From Isochrysis galbana (taxonomy: Eukaryota; Haptophyta; Isochrysidales; Isochrysidaceae), in contig CM030937.1 in NCBI GenBank assembly GCA_018136815.1, forward strand, positions 108,606-172,605: a stretch of DNA of 64,000 nucleotides, in the 5' to 3' direction. The translations under genes were made by a program, and so were the position numbers. Shown in pieces: positions 39,871-51,600 of the stretch. Each line of letters begins with the position of its first letter. The stretch's first letter is position 1. The notes beneath the pieces were generated by a model. That model searched no databases. It saw only the letters and a program-made list of their open reading frames with translations, and was not told the DNA's origin.

Positions 39871-40207
39871 CTTTCCGCCCTAGATGGGAAAAACAGTGGT
39901 GGGCGGTCGAGAAACTGTTAAAACAGTATGTTTTTGGCATTCATAGAAAAACAAAAACAGAGAAAAACAGTACCAAAAACAGTACCAGGATACAGGGGGG
40001 GGGCACCCTTCTCTGCGACTCGCGAGTCGCGAGCGCGTCGCGTTGCCCTCCTCTCTCCGCACTCTGCACTCTCGCTCACTCTGCCCTCTTGGCCACTGCC
40101 ATGCAACCCAACCCCAACCCCAACCGTGCCTCTCGCGCCGCGCTTGCTGCCCGCATCGCCACCGCCGTCTCCGCCGTCGACGCCGACGCAGAGCAGCCAG
40201 CTCCTGC

Positions 40208-40663
40208 GTTGGCGCCAGTGATGTGGCATCAGTACGGATATCAGTATTTTACATGAGCATCAGTTCACCTCGAGCTGATAACTTATATCAGCTGTCAGGT
40301 GTCATCAGCTTGGAGCTGGGAGAAAACAAAACACGCAGCCTCCTTTACTTTGTACCTGCAAAAAGGATTCTGTGCAAAAAGTACATTGATCTGGGGATCG
40401 AACTAGCGCCTGGATGCCATCACAGATGAGCGCGTGCACACTGAGCCAAGAAGGCTCATACACAGATTATATTACTGCAATTTGTCATTTTCATATCTTA
40501 AACAAACACAACAGCTACTGATATCAGCTGATAAACTGCTTGCTCAGAGCCCCAAAGGTGATATCAGCTGATGGACCTCATCAGCTGATATAAGCTACTG
40601 ATATCGGTGTAAGCTCGAAGTCAGTGTCAGCTTACGAACTGATGCCACATCACTGGTTGGCGC
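40208..40663. mobile_element. 440-bp TIR element (hAT-type MITE) nested in the hAT remnant
   Basis: The element is 40216-40655. Both ends carry the terminal inverted repeat CAGTGATGTGGCATCAGT, and the flanks are identical GTTGGCGC (40208-40215 and 40656-40663). CAG-starting ends and an 8-bp duplication fit the hAT superfamily. The interior has repeated TGATATCAGCTGAT palindromes and, on the minus strand, a tRNA-like promoter. No protein is encoded. Confidence 0.88.
40375..40448 (-). ncRNA. tRNA-like Pol III promoter unit inside the MITE
   Basis: On the minus strand, TGGCTCAGTGTG (40448-40437) fits the A box (TRGCNNAGYNNG) and AGTTCGATCCCC (40404-40393) fits the B box (GGTTCGANTCC). Spacing is that of a tRNA gene. 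A TTTTT run, the usual Pol III stop, follows about 12 bases after the B box. The arms do not fold into a proper cloverleaf, so this is a degenerate tRNA or a tRNA-derived SINE head, not a working tRNA. Confidence 0.5.
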
Positions 40664-41567
40664 CCATGCGATGGGCTGCGCTGCTGCATGGGCGCGCGCC
40701 GAGCAGCCACTGCAGTGGGGTGGAGGAGCAGGAGGAGGAGGAGCAGGAGGATCCGCGCGCTTGCGAGGAGAGGGGCAGCACTCTCACTCTCTTCAGCGTC
40801 CTCCCCACGCGAGCCACGGGGCTCAGCCAGCCCCACCATCTGGGGCGCAAGCGCAATTCGCTGGTGGCGAAGCGCACCCATCCCAGTTGGGATTGCGTGA
40901 CGATCGCATCGGAAGAGGACCCATGCATGCCAAGCTGGGCGTGCAATGGCTGCAGCGTGGCGCGGCGCGGCGGGGCCACGCGCATCGTGGACCACTTGCT
41001 GGGGCGCAACATGTCAGCACGGTGTGCTGCCACGCACCCCTCCTTTCTCGCTCTCGTTGACAGGGTGCAAAAGAACGAGTCCGAGAAGGAGAGCAAAAAG
41101 AGGCGGAAGGAGGCTGTGCGGCAAGTGGATGAGGTGGCAGGCGCGTGTGATGGGGCGCGTGGTGATGTTGGTGTGGCGTGTGCGCGGGGGCAAACGTGCC
41201 TGAACTTTGGTGGTGCGGGCAAGGACGCGTGTGATGCTGCGATTGCTGAGATGTTTTATGCTTGTAACATCCCGGCCGTAGTGGCCGATCACCCCAAGTT
41301 TGGAGTTTGGGGCCATGGTGGCAGCATTGAAGGTAGCACCGCCCTCGTACAAGGCGCCAAATCGGAAGGTGCTGCATGGTCGCTTGTTGGATCAAACTGT
41401 GTCGAGGCCCGCCGCGCCGCATGCGCCACCGCGCCGCCGCACTGCCGGCGCGCGCCTCCGCACCCGTCTAAAAACGGGGGGAGAAACGGAAGGGGGTTCA
41501 AAAACGGCAAAAACGGCCTGTTTTTCGCCTTCGTAGAAAAACGGTGAATACGTTTCTCCCATCTAGG

Positions 41568-42044
41568 CTTTCCGCCCCCAAGTGCTTCCTTGCCCGAGCG
41601 CCTTCCGTGCCCACCCCCTCCGCCCCTCGTCTCCGTCCCCGTGCTGCAGTGCTCCGTGATGGCTAAGTGTGCGCCAATGTCATCGACCTCTTCCCCGCAT
41701 GCTCCCCCGGTCCCTCAACGCTCGCCCCTCATGCCCTGGATGAGCCACACATCTCATGCTACATCTTATCTGCCATTCACACCCAGCCGCACCTCAGCCA
41801 CAGCTCCACTCAGCACACAGGGGGTTTGAAACACGGCAAAACACGGCTGTGTTTGGTCTCGGTAGAAACACGGTGAAGATGTGTTTCCCAGCTAGCTCGC
41901 CAGAGAAGGGGAGGAGCCACAAGGAGGGCAACAACCAGAGGGAGCCACCGGGCGAGCGGAGGGCGGTGGACCGCCTGCGAGAGCGAGAGGCGGCAGAGCA
42001 ACGGAGGAGAGGGCAGAGCCGCCGAGCCGCCGAGGGCAGAGAGG
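41568..42044. other. Spacer with a second, related hAT terminus
   Basis: Positions 41825-41900 resemble the right end of the element ending at 41567: GGGTTTGAAACACGGCAAAA, a GTAGAAACACGGTGAAG block, then GTGTTTCCCAGCTAG. It looks like the right terminus of a diverged relative whose left end I could not find. No gene is seen. Confidence 0.4.
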
Positions 42045-43461
<1,417 letters not shown>

Positions 43462-43501
43462 CCCTCCCTCCCCTTGACCTCCCGCGTGAGGTGCTCATCG
43501 G

Positions 43502-46500
43502 ATGAGCTCGAAGCGGGGCCGACGCAGGGTCCGTGCCGGCTCGCCCATCCTTGCTGCCACGCCTCGCGCACGCCAGGCCAAGCTACACAAGCTCGCACGC
43601 CAGATACAGAGGGCAGTTGAGGTCAAGCCGGAGCCGCCATCGCTGCCGCGGTCCTCCGGCGCGGGCCGGCGCGCCAGGCCGGGTGAGACGCCGGCGCAGC
43701 ATTTGCCTGAGAAGTCCTCACGTGCACGCCGCGCCACCGACGCCGCGCCTGCCCCGCCACCACCTCCTGCCGCGCCGGCGACCCCCGACGCGCCCGGGCT
43801 GCGCATCACCATCCCACTCCCGGCGGGCGGCGCCGGCTCCGGCGCACTTCTCTCGCCTCGTGACCAGCCAGGTCGCGCGCGCGTCAAGGCGAAGCGCGCG
43901 CGAGCGCACGGGCTCAGCGCCGCCACGGCCACCGCGCAGCCCGCCCCGCGCGAGCCCGCCTGCGTGTTCCCGGGCTACGCCTTCACGTCCGATGCGCCGC
44001 CTGAGACGATATACGACTTCGCGCGCGTGCCGCTCTGCAAGCCTGACCTGTCCGAGTCGGTGCTGCTGCGTCCCGCCTCGCGGCGGCAGTGGTTCGCCTG
44101 CCTCAAAGAGCTCGAGTCGCTCGCGCAAGAGTCGCTCGAGCGGCGCGCCACGCGGCTCGGTCTACTCCGCCCATCGGGGCTGCCGCTCGTCTACATTGCT
44201 GACCGGATGGACATTGACGACCCGCTGTGGGGCTACCAAGTGCGCAGCGCGGCGACTGGCTGGCTGCAGGGCTTCATCACGCTGACTGTCTTCACGACGT
44301 GGACGCACTTCTTCCAATGGGACTCTCTCTCCGAGCGCTCCGGCATGGCAGCCGCGCGCGTCGCCAATGCGCTCGCTGGCCGGCCCGACCCGGCGGTGCA
44401 CCAGCTGACGGCGGACGAGACGGTCGCGCAGCTCGCCGCGCGGATGGGCGTGCGCGCCGCCGGGATCATCGCATGGAACGCGCACCGGCTGGCGCAGCTG
44501 ACCCCGACGACGCGGCTGCCCGCCGGCATCGCCGTCTACGTGCGCGACCCCGCTGCCACCGACACCGTGCACGTTCGCCGCAAGGGCGGCGAGACAGTCA
44601 GCGCTCTCGCCGCCCGCATCGGTGTCTCGGTCGACGACCTGCTTCGGCTCAACGCACAGCGCCACCCGCAGATCCTACCGACCACCAAGCTCGCCCAGGG
44701 CACGGTGCTGCTCTATCGCGACCGCTCCGCCGAGCCTGACGTCTTCCTGCCGACAGGTGCCGCCCACCGCCAGCTCGACGAGGACGGCTCGCTCGCGGCC
44801 GAACTGCAGACGCAGGAGCGGTACGGCGACCCGACGACCACCGGCGTCGTCTGGCCGCGCGTGGTTGAGATTGGGCTGCTCGCCGGGCTCGGCTGCGGCA
44901 AGGCGCTCGTCCGGCTAGCGCTCGAGGAGCTGGCCGCGTCGCGCCAGTTCGACTTCGCCGTGCTGCAGGCGACGATGGCTTCCGTCTCCTTCTACGAGGA
45001 GATGGGCTTCGTGCGCGTGGGCGCCGTCGCACGGTACGCCTCCAACGGCACGCCGCTCGCCTCGCTACCGCTGCAGGGCTACCGCCACTGGGCGAGCGCT
45101 GATGAGGCGTCGCCAGAGCAGTTCGGCGACATATCGTACATGATGGCCCTCCGGCTAAGCAGCGTGAGACTCAAAGGCAAGGCGCGCCCCTCGCGCGCAC
45201 TCGCCGAGCGGCTCGCCACCGCGTGGCCCGAGGTGCAGTCTGCCGCCCCGCCCCGGAGCTCGGCCAAATCACACCGCAAGGCACCCGCAGGCAACTGCGC
45301 CGGCATTGAGGGCGGCTCGGCCATCAAGGTGGGCGATTTGGCGCTCAACATGGACGACGGTGAGGATGCGCGCCTGCAGCTTTGCATGGAGGTCGACCGT
45401 GTCCTAGAGGCCAAGGTGGGCCCCGACGGCGTCGAGTTGCTGCGTGTCAAATGGCGCCATTGCGCCGAGAAGGACGCCACGTGGGAATGCGCGACGGCGG
45501 ACGCCATGCAGAGCGCCGCCGCCAAGGCGGCGCTTGCCAAGTTTCGCAAGGCGCAGCGTAAGGAGCAACCAGCCGAGGATGGCCGCGTCGCAGCACGGGG
45601 AGGCTCGGGAGGCCGAGGTCGTGGCCGCAGCCTTGGCCGAGGCGCAGAAAATGTAACTGTTGCCCCTGGCCCATGGTGGATGGGCCGTGTGGTTCGCTCG
45701 CTCGGTGGGCAGGACACCATGTCACCTAGCCGCGGGCGCATCTTCCGGGGCGGTCTGGGTGAGCCGTGTTCCTCGTCACCCGAGGCGGTGACGCCCGCCG
45801 CCGAGCTCGCCGACGGCGACGTTGCCCTTCCTCTAGAGCGCGAGCATCGCTTCTGGTACATAGCGGATTTCCACGAAAAGTCGAAGCGTTGCTTGCTCCG
45901 GCCGCTGCTCGCTGCCGGCCGCTTTGGCGGCTGCGGCCGGCGAGCTGGGCGTGTACGCTGGCGCCCTGCCGAGGTGGGCAAAGGGCTCGAACGAGAGGCG
46001 GCCGCCGACACCCTCCAGCTGGTGCACGCCGACTCGGTGACTGGGGCACGGGAGCCTCTGGGTGAGGCGTTCGCTATTGACGAGCCCGACGTAGAGCAGG
46101 CGGCGAGGGAGCAAGCTGCGGCCGCACGCAACAAGAAGCGCTCCACGAACGTAATCGAGTCCGCAGTGATAACCTCGGCCGTCGAACCGCTGCCTCTGGC
46201 TGCCGCCGAACCCGAGCGCCGGTCGAGGGGCCGTGTGGCGCCCGCGGCCACTTCCGCGGCCCAAGCGTCAATGCCTCAGGCCCTTGCGCCCGAGCCAGAG
46301 GCCCATGCACGAGCCGCCCCTGCCGCCGGTCGTGGGGCCAGTCGAGGTCGAGGCCGGAGCCGAGGCCGAGGCCGTGGTTCAAGCCGCGGCCACGGCGCTG
46401 CGGACGCCGGCCCCTCGGCAGTGGTGCATTCGTTACTGGCGCCGGTTCCTGCGGACACGTCGCCGCAGGGCAATGGCGGTCTCGCGGCGGGTCGGCGCAG

Positions 46501-46690
46501 GCGGCGCGAGGCAGCTGCCGGCAGTCCGTGCGCCGTCGGGGCGAGTGAGAATGGCGGCCAACGGGTGCGCAAGAGAATCTGCCGCGAGCCAGAGCCGTCC
46601 GCTTGTCTCGCATGCAGCAAAGGGAAGCACAGCGCGCACACGTGCGGCACACGGGGCAAGGCTTCGGGCGGTAAGGGTGGCGGCGGCTAG
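43502..46690 (+). CDS. LysM-LysM-GNAT-chromodomain protein, probable nuclear acetyltransferase
   Basis: Single frame of 1,062 codons. Residues 1-140 are basic and low-complexity. Residues 150-295 form an unrecognised conserved-looking region (IADRMDIDDPLWGYQVRSAA). Two LysM repeats follow at about 298-345 (DETVAQLAARMGVRAAGIIA) and 355-402 (GETVSALAARIGVSVDDLLR). A GNAT-like domain spans about 440-545 (VVEIGLLAGLGCGKALVRLA, then TMASVSFYEEMGFVRVGAVA), ending YRHWASADE and SYMMALRL. A chromodomain sits at 628-665 (VDRVLEAKVGPDGVELLRVK, WRHCAEKDATWE). An RG-rich tract is near 945-965. A Cys/His end (CLACSKGKHSAHTC) resembles a zinc knuckle. The modules suggest chromatin-bound acetylation; the target is unknown. 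An intron within 45640-45790 cannot be excluded. Confidence 0.78.
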   Translation: MSSKRGRRRVRAGSPILAATPRARQAKLHKLARQIQRAVEVKPEPPSLPRSSGAGRRARPGETPAQHLPEKSSRARRATDAAPAPPPPPAAPATPDAPGLRITIPLPAGGAGSGALLSPRDQPGRARVKAKRARAHGLSAATATAQPAPREPACVFPGYAFTSDAPPETIYDFARVPLCKPDLSESVLLRPASRRQWFACLKELESLAQESLERRATRLGLLRPSGLPLVYIADRMDIDDPLWGYQVRSAATGWLQGFITLTVFTTWTHFFQWDSLSERSGMAAARVANALAGRPDPAVHQLTADETVAQLAARMGVRAAGIIAWNAHRLAQLTPTTRLPAGIAVYVRDPAATDTVHVRRKGGETVSALAARIGVSVDDLLRLNAQRHPQILPTTKLAQGTVLLYRDRSAEPDVFLPTGAAHRQLDEDGSLAAELQTQERYGDPTTTGVVWPRVVEIGLLAGLGCGKALVRLALEELAASRQFDFAVLQATMASVSFYEEMGFVRVGAVARYASNGTPLASLPLQGYRHWASADEASPEQFGDISYMMALRLSSVRLKGKARPSRALAERLATAWPEVQSAAPPRSSAKSHRKAPAGNCAGIEGGSAIKVGDLALNMDDGEDARLQLCMEVDRVLEAKVGPDGVELLRVKWRHCAEKDATWECATADAMQSAAAKAALAKFRKAQRKEQPAEDGRVAARGGSGGRGRGRSLGRGAENVTVAPGPWWMGRVVRSLGGQDTMSPSRGRIFRGGLGEPCSSSPEAVTPAAELADGDVALPLEREHRFWYIADFHEKSKRCLLRPLLAAGRFGGCGRRAGRVRWRPAEVGKGLEREAAADTLQLVHADSVTGAREPLGEAFAIDEPDVEQAAREQAAAARNKKRSTNVIESAVITSAVEPLPLAAAEPERRSRGRVAPAATSAAQASMPQALAPEPEAHARAAPAAGRGASRGRGRSRGRGRGSSRGHGAADAGPSAVVHSLLAPVPADTSPQGNGGLAAGRRRRREAAAGSPCAVGASENGGQRVRKRICREPEPSACLACSKGKHSAHTCGTRGKASGGKGGGG

Positions 46691-48021
46691 TTCTAGCAGC
46701 GAGCAGGATGGTGGGTGGACGCGGCTGAACGGACGATGTTTCAGTATTGGATCGAGCAGTTGTCGCGAGGTGGCACCGAGGCCGGCGTTGGCTGCAGCTC
46801 ATGCCAAGGACCCTGAGGGTCTGCGCGAGCCCATCACGCCGCTCGTCCCCCTGACATGGAAGAGGAACCCCCTCCCCGCCCAACCCTACCCACCAGACTC
46901 GAGCGAGCGCAGGCACGGCATGTGTCTTCTTGTTGCCTCACGTGGCGTCACAGCACGGCTATCCACGAAGGGGCACGATAGGCACCCTCGCCGTTGCCGG
47001 AACTCTTGCGTATGTGCGTCAGCGGCCCGTAGGCGGTTGACTCTCTGTTCACTGCGGGCCCTCGCGTGTCACCACTTCCGGCTCAAAGATGAGCCAGCCG
47101 TGTGCTAGTGCTCCGCTCTCCGCCTACTATCGTGGCCGTGTGGTGAGCTCATTTTCTCACCTCCACATCCCCACTTGGCCGTGTCTAGCACCGCCAGGCG
47201 TCTAGTTGCCTGGTGGGTTCATCCCTTGGGTGGTGGTGTTAGGTGCAGGAGCGAACAAGTGTTAACGTGTTACGCGTTGCCCGCTGGTGATGACGTTTCA
47301 CACCTCAAACCGAGCCTGGAGCTGGAGCAACTTGGAAGGGCTCGCTAGGAGCGCACGATGCGCAAATGGCAGCCATCGGTGCATGGCGGTGTGGGGCGCT
47401 CGTGAATGCGAGTGCGGTGGAACCTGAAGCCTTGGGGCTCGGCCTCGTGGTCTCACTCATATCGTCTTTGTGGCGACGAATCGGACTTATCAAAGGATAT
47501 AGCGAGCGATGATGACGGGGCCAGCTATCGGCTGTAGGCGCGGCGGAGGGAGCGACTTGAGGGAGGCTGACGGGCTCAGGCCCATCAGCAGAGGAGGGTG
47601 TCGGAGGTGGGCTTGTGATCTAGGGCGTTGCCCCACGCCCGGCGGCGAGGCGGCAGGGTTCCTTGCCTCACCACAATTATGGAGTGGTACCAGCGGCTGG
47701 AACGACCTGTGTACATAGAGATGGAGACAGGTCGTTCCAGGCGACAAGCTATTGAGAAAGCCGTTGCGCACGCCAGCGCCCAGTGCCCAATGTCCAGCCA
47801 ATATGCTCCGCATTCTTTTCATATGAATATGAAAAAGTAAACACCATGATGCAATCTTCAATCTGCGTTTGCGTTTGACGTCGTACTAGGATTAAGCGGG
47901 CGCTACGGCTTTTCCTCGAGTCGAAACATCAAATCGCCACCGCTTGTGGAAGAAGGGGACAACCCCATTACCCCACTAGTGCTCCCCCCACCTCGGCTAA
48001 GTAAGTGCCTCTAGCTACTAG
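46691..48021. other. Intergenic, no gene seen; contains a strong hairpin
   Basis: Perfect 14-bp inverted repeat CTGGAACGACCTGT/ACAGGTCGTTCCAG (47697-47710 and 47727-47740) with a 16-bp loop. A piece of the 2757/14116 repeat with its GACGGGCTCAGGCCCATC hairpin lies near 47560-47600. Frames in this stretch show no domain. Confidence 0.5.
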
Positions 48022-48594
48022 CTAAGTTCCCTTCTCAACCTTTGTGCTTTGTGCTATCCCAGAACCCTGATCCGACTGTGGGTCGGCCCGCTTGCGCGAC
48101 AGCTGTTGCGGTTGTTGTTGGGCTGGCTGCTTCAGAGCTTGTTGGGCTGGCTCCTTCAGTTTGCTCCCATGCGTGGCTTCTGCATACGACTTGGGCGCAT
48201 GGGTTGTTAGTTGGTTGGTGGGAGCAAAAGCTCCAAGGATTGATTGTTGTGTCAAGTGCCCGCCCCCGAGGGGTGCACTGCTGGTAGGAGTTACCACCAT
48301 GGGGGTGGCAGCAATGCTGCCACCCACCATGGGGAGTCCTTGATTGGGTGGCGAGACGGTGGAGCTGGGCGGCTGAGCCAGTTGCTGGCTCTGTTGCTCT
48401 GCAGGGAACAGGGCACGGCCTGTTCCCTGCTTCTGGGGCTGGTGAGGAGGCGAGGGTGGCGGAGCCATGTCGACGTCGGTGTCTGGTGGGGCAGAGGCCT
48501 GCGAGCGCTTTGGCTCCGGCGGTTTGGGGCGGCCCCGTTGGGGCGTCGTGGCGGCGGGGGGCTGGGAGAGGGGAGCGGTCGGCGCGCGCTCCAT
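48022..48594 (-). CDS. Pro/Gln-rich protein, probably retroelement-derived (ORF1-like)
   Basis: A 190-residue frame starting just downstream of the copia pol stop. The N-terminus (PPAATTPQRGRPKPPEPKRS) is also encoded, diverged, on the minus strand at about 61750-61850, so it is part of a repeated element. The rest is Pro/Gln/Ser-rich and includes KSYAEATHGSKLKEPAQQAL, a pattern like the region before the RNA-binding domain in LINE ORF1 proteins. No zinc knuckle or RRM is visible and the protein ends early. A LINE ORF1 5' end is plausible but unproven. Confidence 0.35.
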   Translation of the reverse strand: MERAPTAPLSQPPAATTPQRGRPKPPEPKRSQASAPPDTDVDMAPPPSPPHQPQKQGTGRALFPAEQQSQQLAQPPSSTVSPPNQGLPMVGGSIAATPMVVTPTSSAPLGGGHLTQQSILGAFAPTNQLTTHAPKSYAEATHGSKLKEPAQQALKQPAQQQPQQLSRKRADPQSDQGSGIAQSTKVEKGT

Positions 48595-48602
48595 CGCTAA
48601 AA

Positions 48603-51600
48603 CTATAACAATAGTTTTGTCAGACTTTGTGCAATGATGGACGCGCAGTCGTTTAGAAGGGATAGGAGACGGCAGAAGGGAGCGGGCCCAAGGGGCTTGG
48701 TGAGGATGTCAGCAAGCATAAGGTTACCGGGGACATGTCGCATAGCGAGGGCGCGCTTTGCAACGAGATCGCGGAGGAAAGCGGCGGCGCGCATTATGTG
48801 CTTGGTCTTTTTGAAGGCAACGGGGTCGAGGGACATGTTGATGGCAGACTTGGAGTCGGAGCATAGAAGGGTAGGTCCATCCGGCGGGAGAGATAGGTCG
48901 ACAAGCAAATCCCGGATGAAGAGGATGTCGCGGGCAGCAAGCATGGCACCGAAGTACTCGGCCTCGGCGCTCGACAACGAGACGGAGCGTTGGGTCTTGG
49001 AGAACCAGTGGACAGGACAGCCGTACAGAAAGAAGATGGCGCCCGTACAAGAGAAGCGAGATTCCCAATTTGAGTCGACATGGACTAGAAAGGGCAGCGA
49101 GGGATCCGGGCGAAAGAGCAGAGCGCAGGTGGAGGAGTCACGCACGTAGCAAAGGACGCGGACGGCAGCGGCGAAGTGCGTAGGACCAGGGTTGGTCATG
49201 AAGCGTGAGAGCTGCGAGGTTGCATATGCGAGATCTGGCCTAGACATGTTGGCAAGCCAGAGGAGGCCCCCAACGATGGCCATATAGGTGTCGCGCTTGG
49301 AGGCCATGGAGTCAAAAGCAACAGAGCCAGGCGTGGGTGAATCAGATGGATCGAGGTGGAGGGCGCCGAGAGGGGATTTGAAGGTGCGTGTGGTAGTGCT
49401 AGATAGGAAAGCATCATGCCGTTGAAGGAGATCTGAGACGTAAAGACTCTGAGATAAGGTGAGGATCCGACGCGGACGGTCACGAGCCACGGCAACATTG
49501 AGGATCCACGAGAGTTCGCCCTTGTCTTCAATGGGGAACCTATCGCCGAGATCGTGAACAAAACGAGCGCGGAGGCCGGAGTCATTGTCGACGATGAGGG
49601 CGTCGTCCACGTACACCAGCACCCAAAGCAAAGACGAGCCGCTGATGAAGATGTAGAGACAGACATCGATAGTAGAGCGCGTGAAGCCCCACTTCAGGAG
49701 GAAGGAGGTGAGAAGCTCGGCCCATTCGCGCCCAGCTTGACGGAGGCCATAGATAGAGCGCAATAATTTGCACACGAGACGAACCCCGCGACAGTCACGA
49801 GGCGGGAGGCCAGGTGGCATGCGCATGAAGAGGGGCTGTGGAAGAGTGGCTTGCAGATAAGCTTGGCGGACGTCGATGGAGGACAAGTTGTAGTCACGAG
49901 CGGCAGCGATGGCAAGCACGAGACGGATGGTAACCGTTTTGACCACGGTAGAGAAGATGCGGTCGAAATCGACTCCGTATCGTTGAGTATTGCCGTCGGC
50001 GACGAGGCGGGCCTTGAATTTCTCGATGGAGCCGTCGGCCTTGCGTTTGACGGCGAAGACAAAATGGCAATGCATAAGATTGGCGCCCTCGGGCATGGCG
50101 TCCTCGGGAACGCACTCCCAAGTGCGAAGTGCCATGAGGCCGCCGAGCTCCTTGTTGATGGCCACGCGCCAATAGTCGGCATGGGTGGACTGAAGCGCTT
50201 GACGGTACGTCTTGGGGACCGTCACATCCCCCATGTCGGCAACAACGGTGACGGCTTGGGCGAAGGGTGAATGGTCGCTACCGGCGTGAGCAAAAGGTGG
50301 ACAGCTGTCGCCGGTAGTGAGCAGGTCGGAGGTAAAAGCAAAACATAAAAGGTCAGATCGAGAATCGAACCCTGCCGCTGCAGCTCCAAGAGCAAACACA
50401 GCTGCAGCCTGAGCAATAGAGGTATTCTGCATCGGAGGAATATGAGCAGAAGTAGTATTCATACCATGACGTTGGTGCTCGAGCTCAAGGAGGCGTGGGG
50501 AGCGACGAATTGCAGATGGTGCTGCAGTAGGTGCAGGTACAGGAGTTGGAACGGGGGCAGGGGAGGGGGCAGGTGCAAATGCAGCTGGATCGTCGTCATT
50601 CTCAAGCCAGTTGGGTCTAGGCTCATCCTTGAGGCCTGGGAACTGGTCCTCCCATACGCGGATCTTGGCTGCAACAATGACACGTTTGGAGTCGAGTAAG
50701 TAGACAACATGGCCAGGGCTCTCCTCAGAAGGCCCCATGTAGAGGCCATACCAACCTCTGTCGGCGAAGTGGCGATCGCCAACACGTCGCGGCACGGGGG
50801 CAACGACGGCACAAAGGCAACCAAAAGCATAGAGACAACGGATGTCAGGGGGATGCCCAGTGAGGAGTTGATAAGGCGACAAGTTCCGGCGAGAAGGTCG
50901 TGGAAGCCTGTTGGTGATCCAAACCGCTGTCTGCATGGCAAAGGGATGAAAGGACGGAGGCAGACCAGCAGCAGCAAGAAGGACGCGGGCTGTACCAAAG
51001 GTGACGCCCCACATACGTTCCACATGTGAGTTTTGTTGCGGCGTGTATTCCGATGAGTAGCTTGCACGGATACGACGGTGAGCAAGGAAGTCTCGGAAGT
51101 GATAGGAGAGGAAAGCGCTTCCCTTGTCGGATCGCACAATGGAGGGCTTGTATGTGCCGTCAAGGGAGCGAAGATGAGCGGCGACGTCTGCAATGAATTG
51201 GCCTAGAGCTGAGTGAGGCTGCGACCTCGGCGGTCATGGCTCGCGCGGGCCATACCCGGGTGAAGCCGCTACCAGCATCCACAGTACCGCAGTAGCATGT
51301 GTACTTGAAGAGGATGCTCTCCAAAAGCGGGCCGGCAAAGTCCATGTAGACCATGGCTCCGGGAGGCGGTTGGGCGTCAAGGGAAGTTGGGAGGCGGGAG
51401 AAGGGGGCGGCGCGCATGCGACCACGGACAACTGCTTCCGGCATGGGGAGGCCAGTCGGGGGGCGGTGGCGAGACAGGTTGTGGCCAACGGTGGCGGTGG
51501 GCACAAGCGACCATTGATCAATTTTAACTTCTTAATAGTCTCACCGCACATGCGGCCGTGGACCCTCTACTTTCTACTCACGCAGCAAAACTTTCTACAC

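Larger units (their letters stand above)
40101..41300 (+). pseudogene. hAT transposase N-terminal remnant with BED-type zinc finger
   Basis: Starts at ATG 40101 (MQPNPNPNRASRAALAARIA), is split by a 440-bp element plus 8-bp duplication at 40216-40663, and resumes in the frame predicted by removing those 448 bases. The second part has SWACNGCSVARRGGATRIVD followed by HLLG, a BED finger (C-x2-C, then H), and a charged helix (VQKNESEKESKKRRKEAV). AAIAEMFYACNIPAVVADHP is typical of the hAT region just before the catalytic domain. Coding similarity stops about 41300; the rest of the transposase is deleted. Confidence 0.65.
39871..41575 (+). mobile_element. hAT-like DNA transposon remnant with 8-bp target duplication
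   Basis: The element is 39879-41567. Terminal inverted repeats are CCTAGATGGGAAAAAC at the left and CCTAGATGGGAGAAAC (complement) at the right, and the flanks are identical 8-mers CTTTCCGC (39871-39878 and 41568-41575). Subterminal regions carry several GTTTTT/AAAAAC repeats on both sides. Inside is an N-terminal transposase remnant; the catalytic and C-terminal parts are missing, so it is not autonomous. Removing the nested 440-bp element leaves about 1.24 kb. Confidence 0.82.

Noticed and set aside
40396-40448. Genuine tRNA gene on the minus strand
   Set aside because: A and B boxes match, but the anticodon and acceptor arms do not pair properly, so it is kept only as a tRNA-like promoter.
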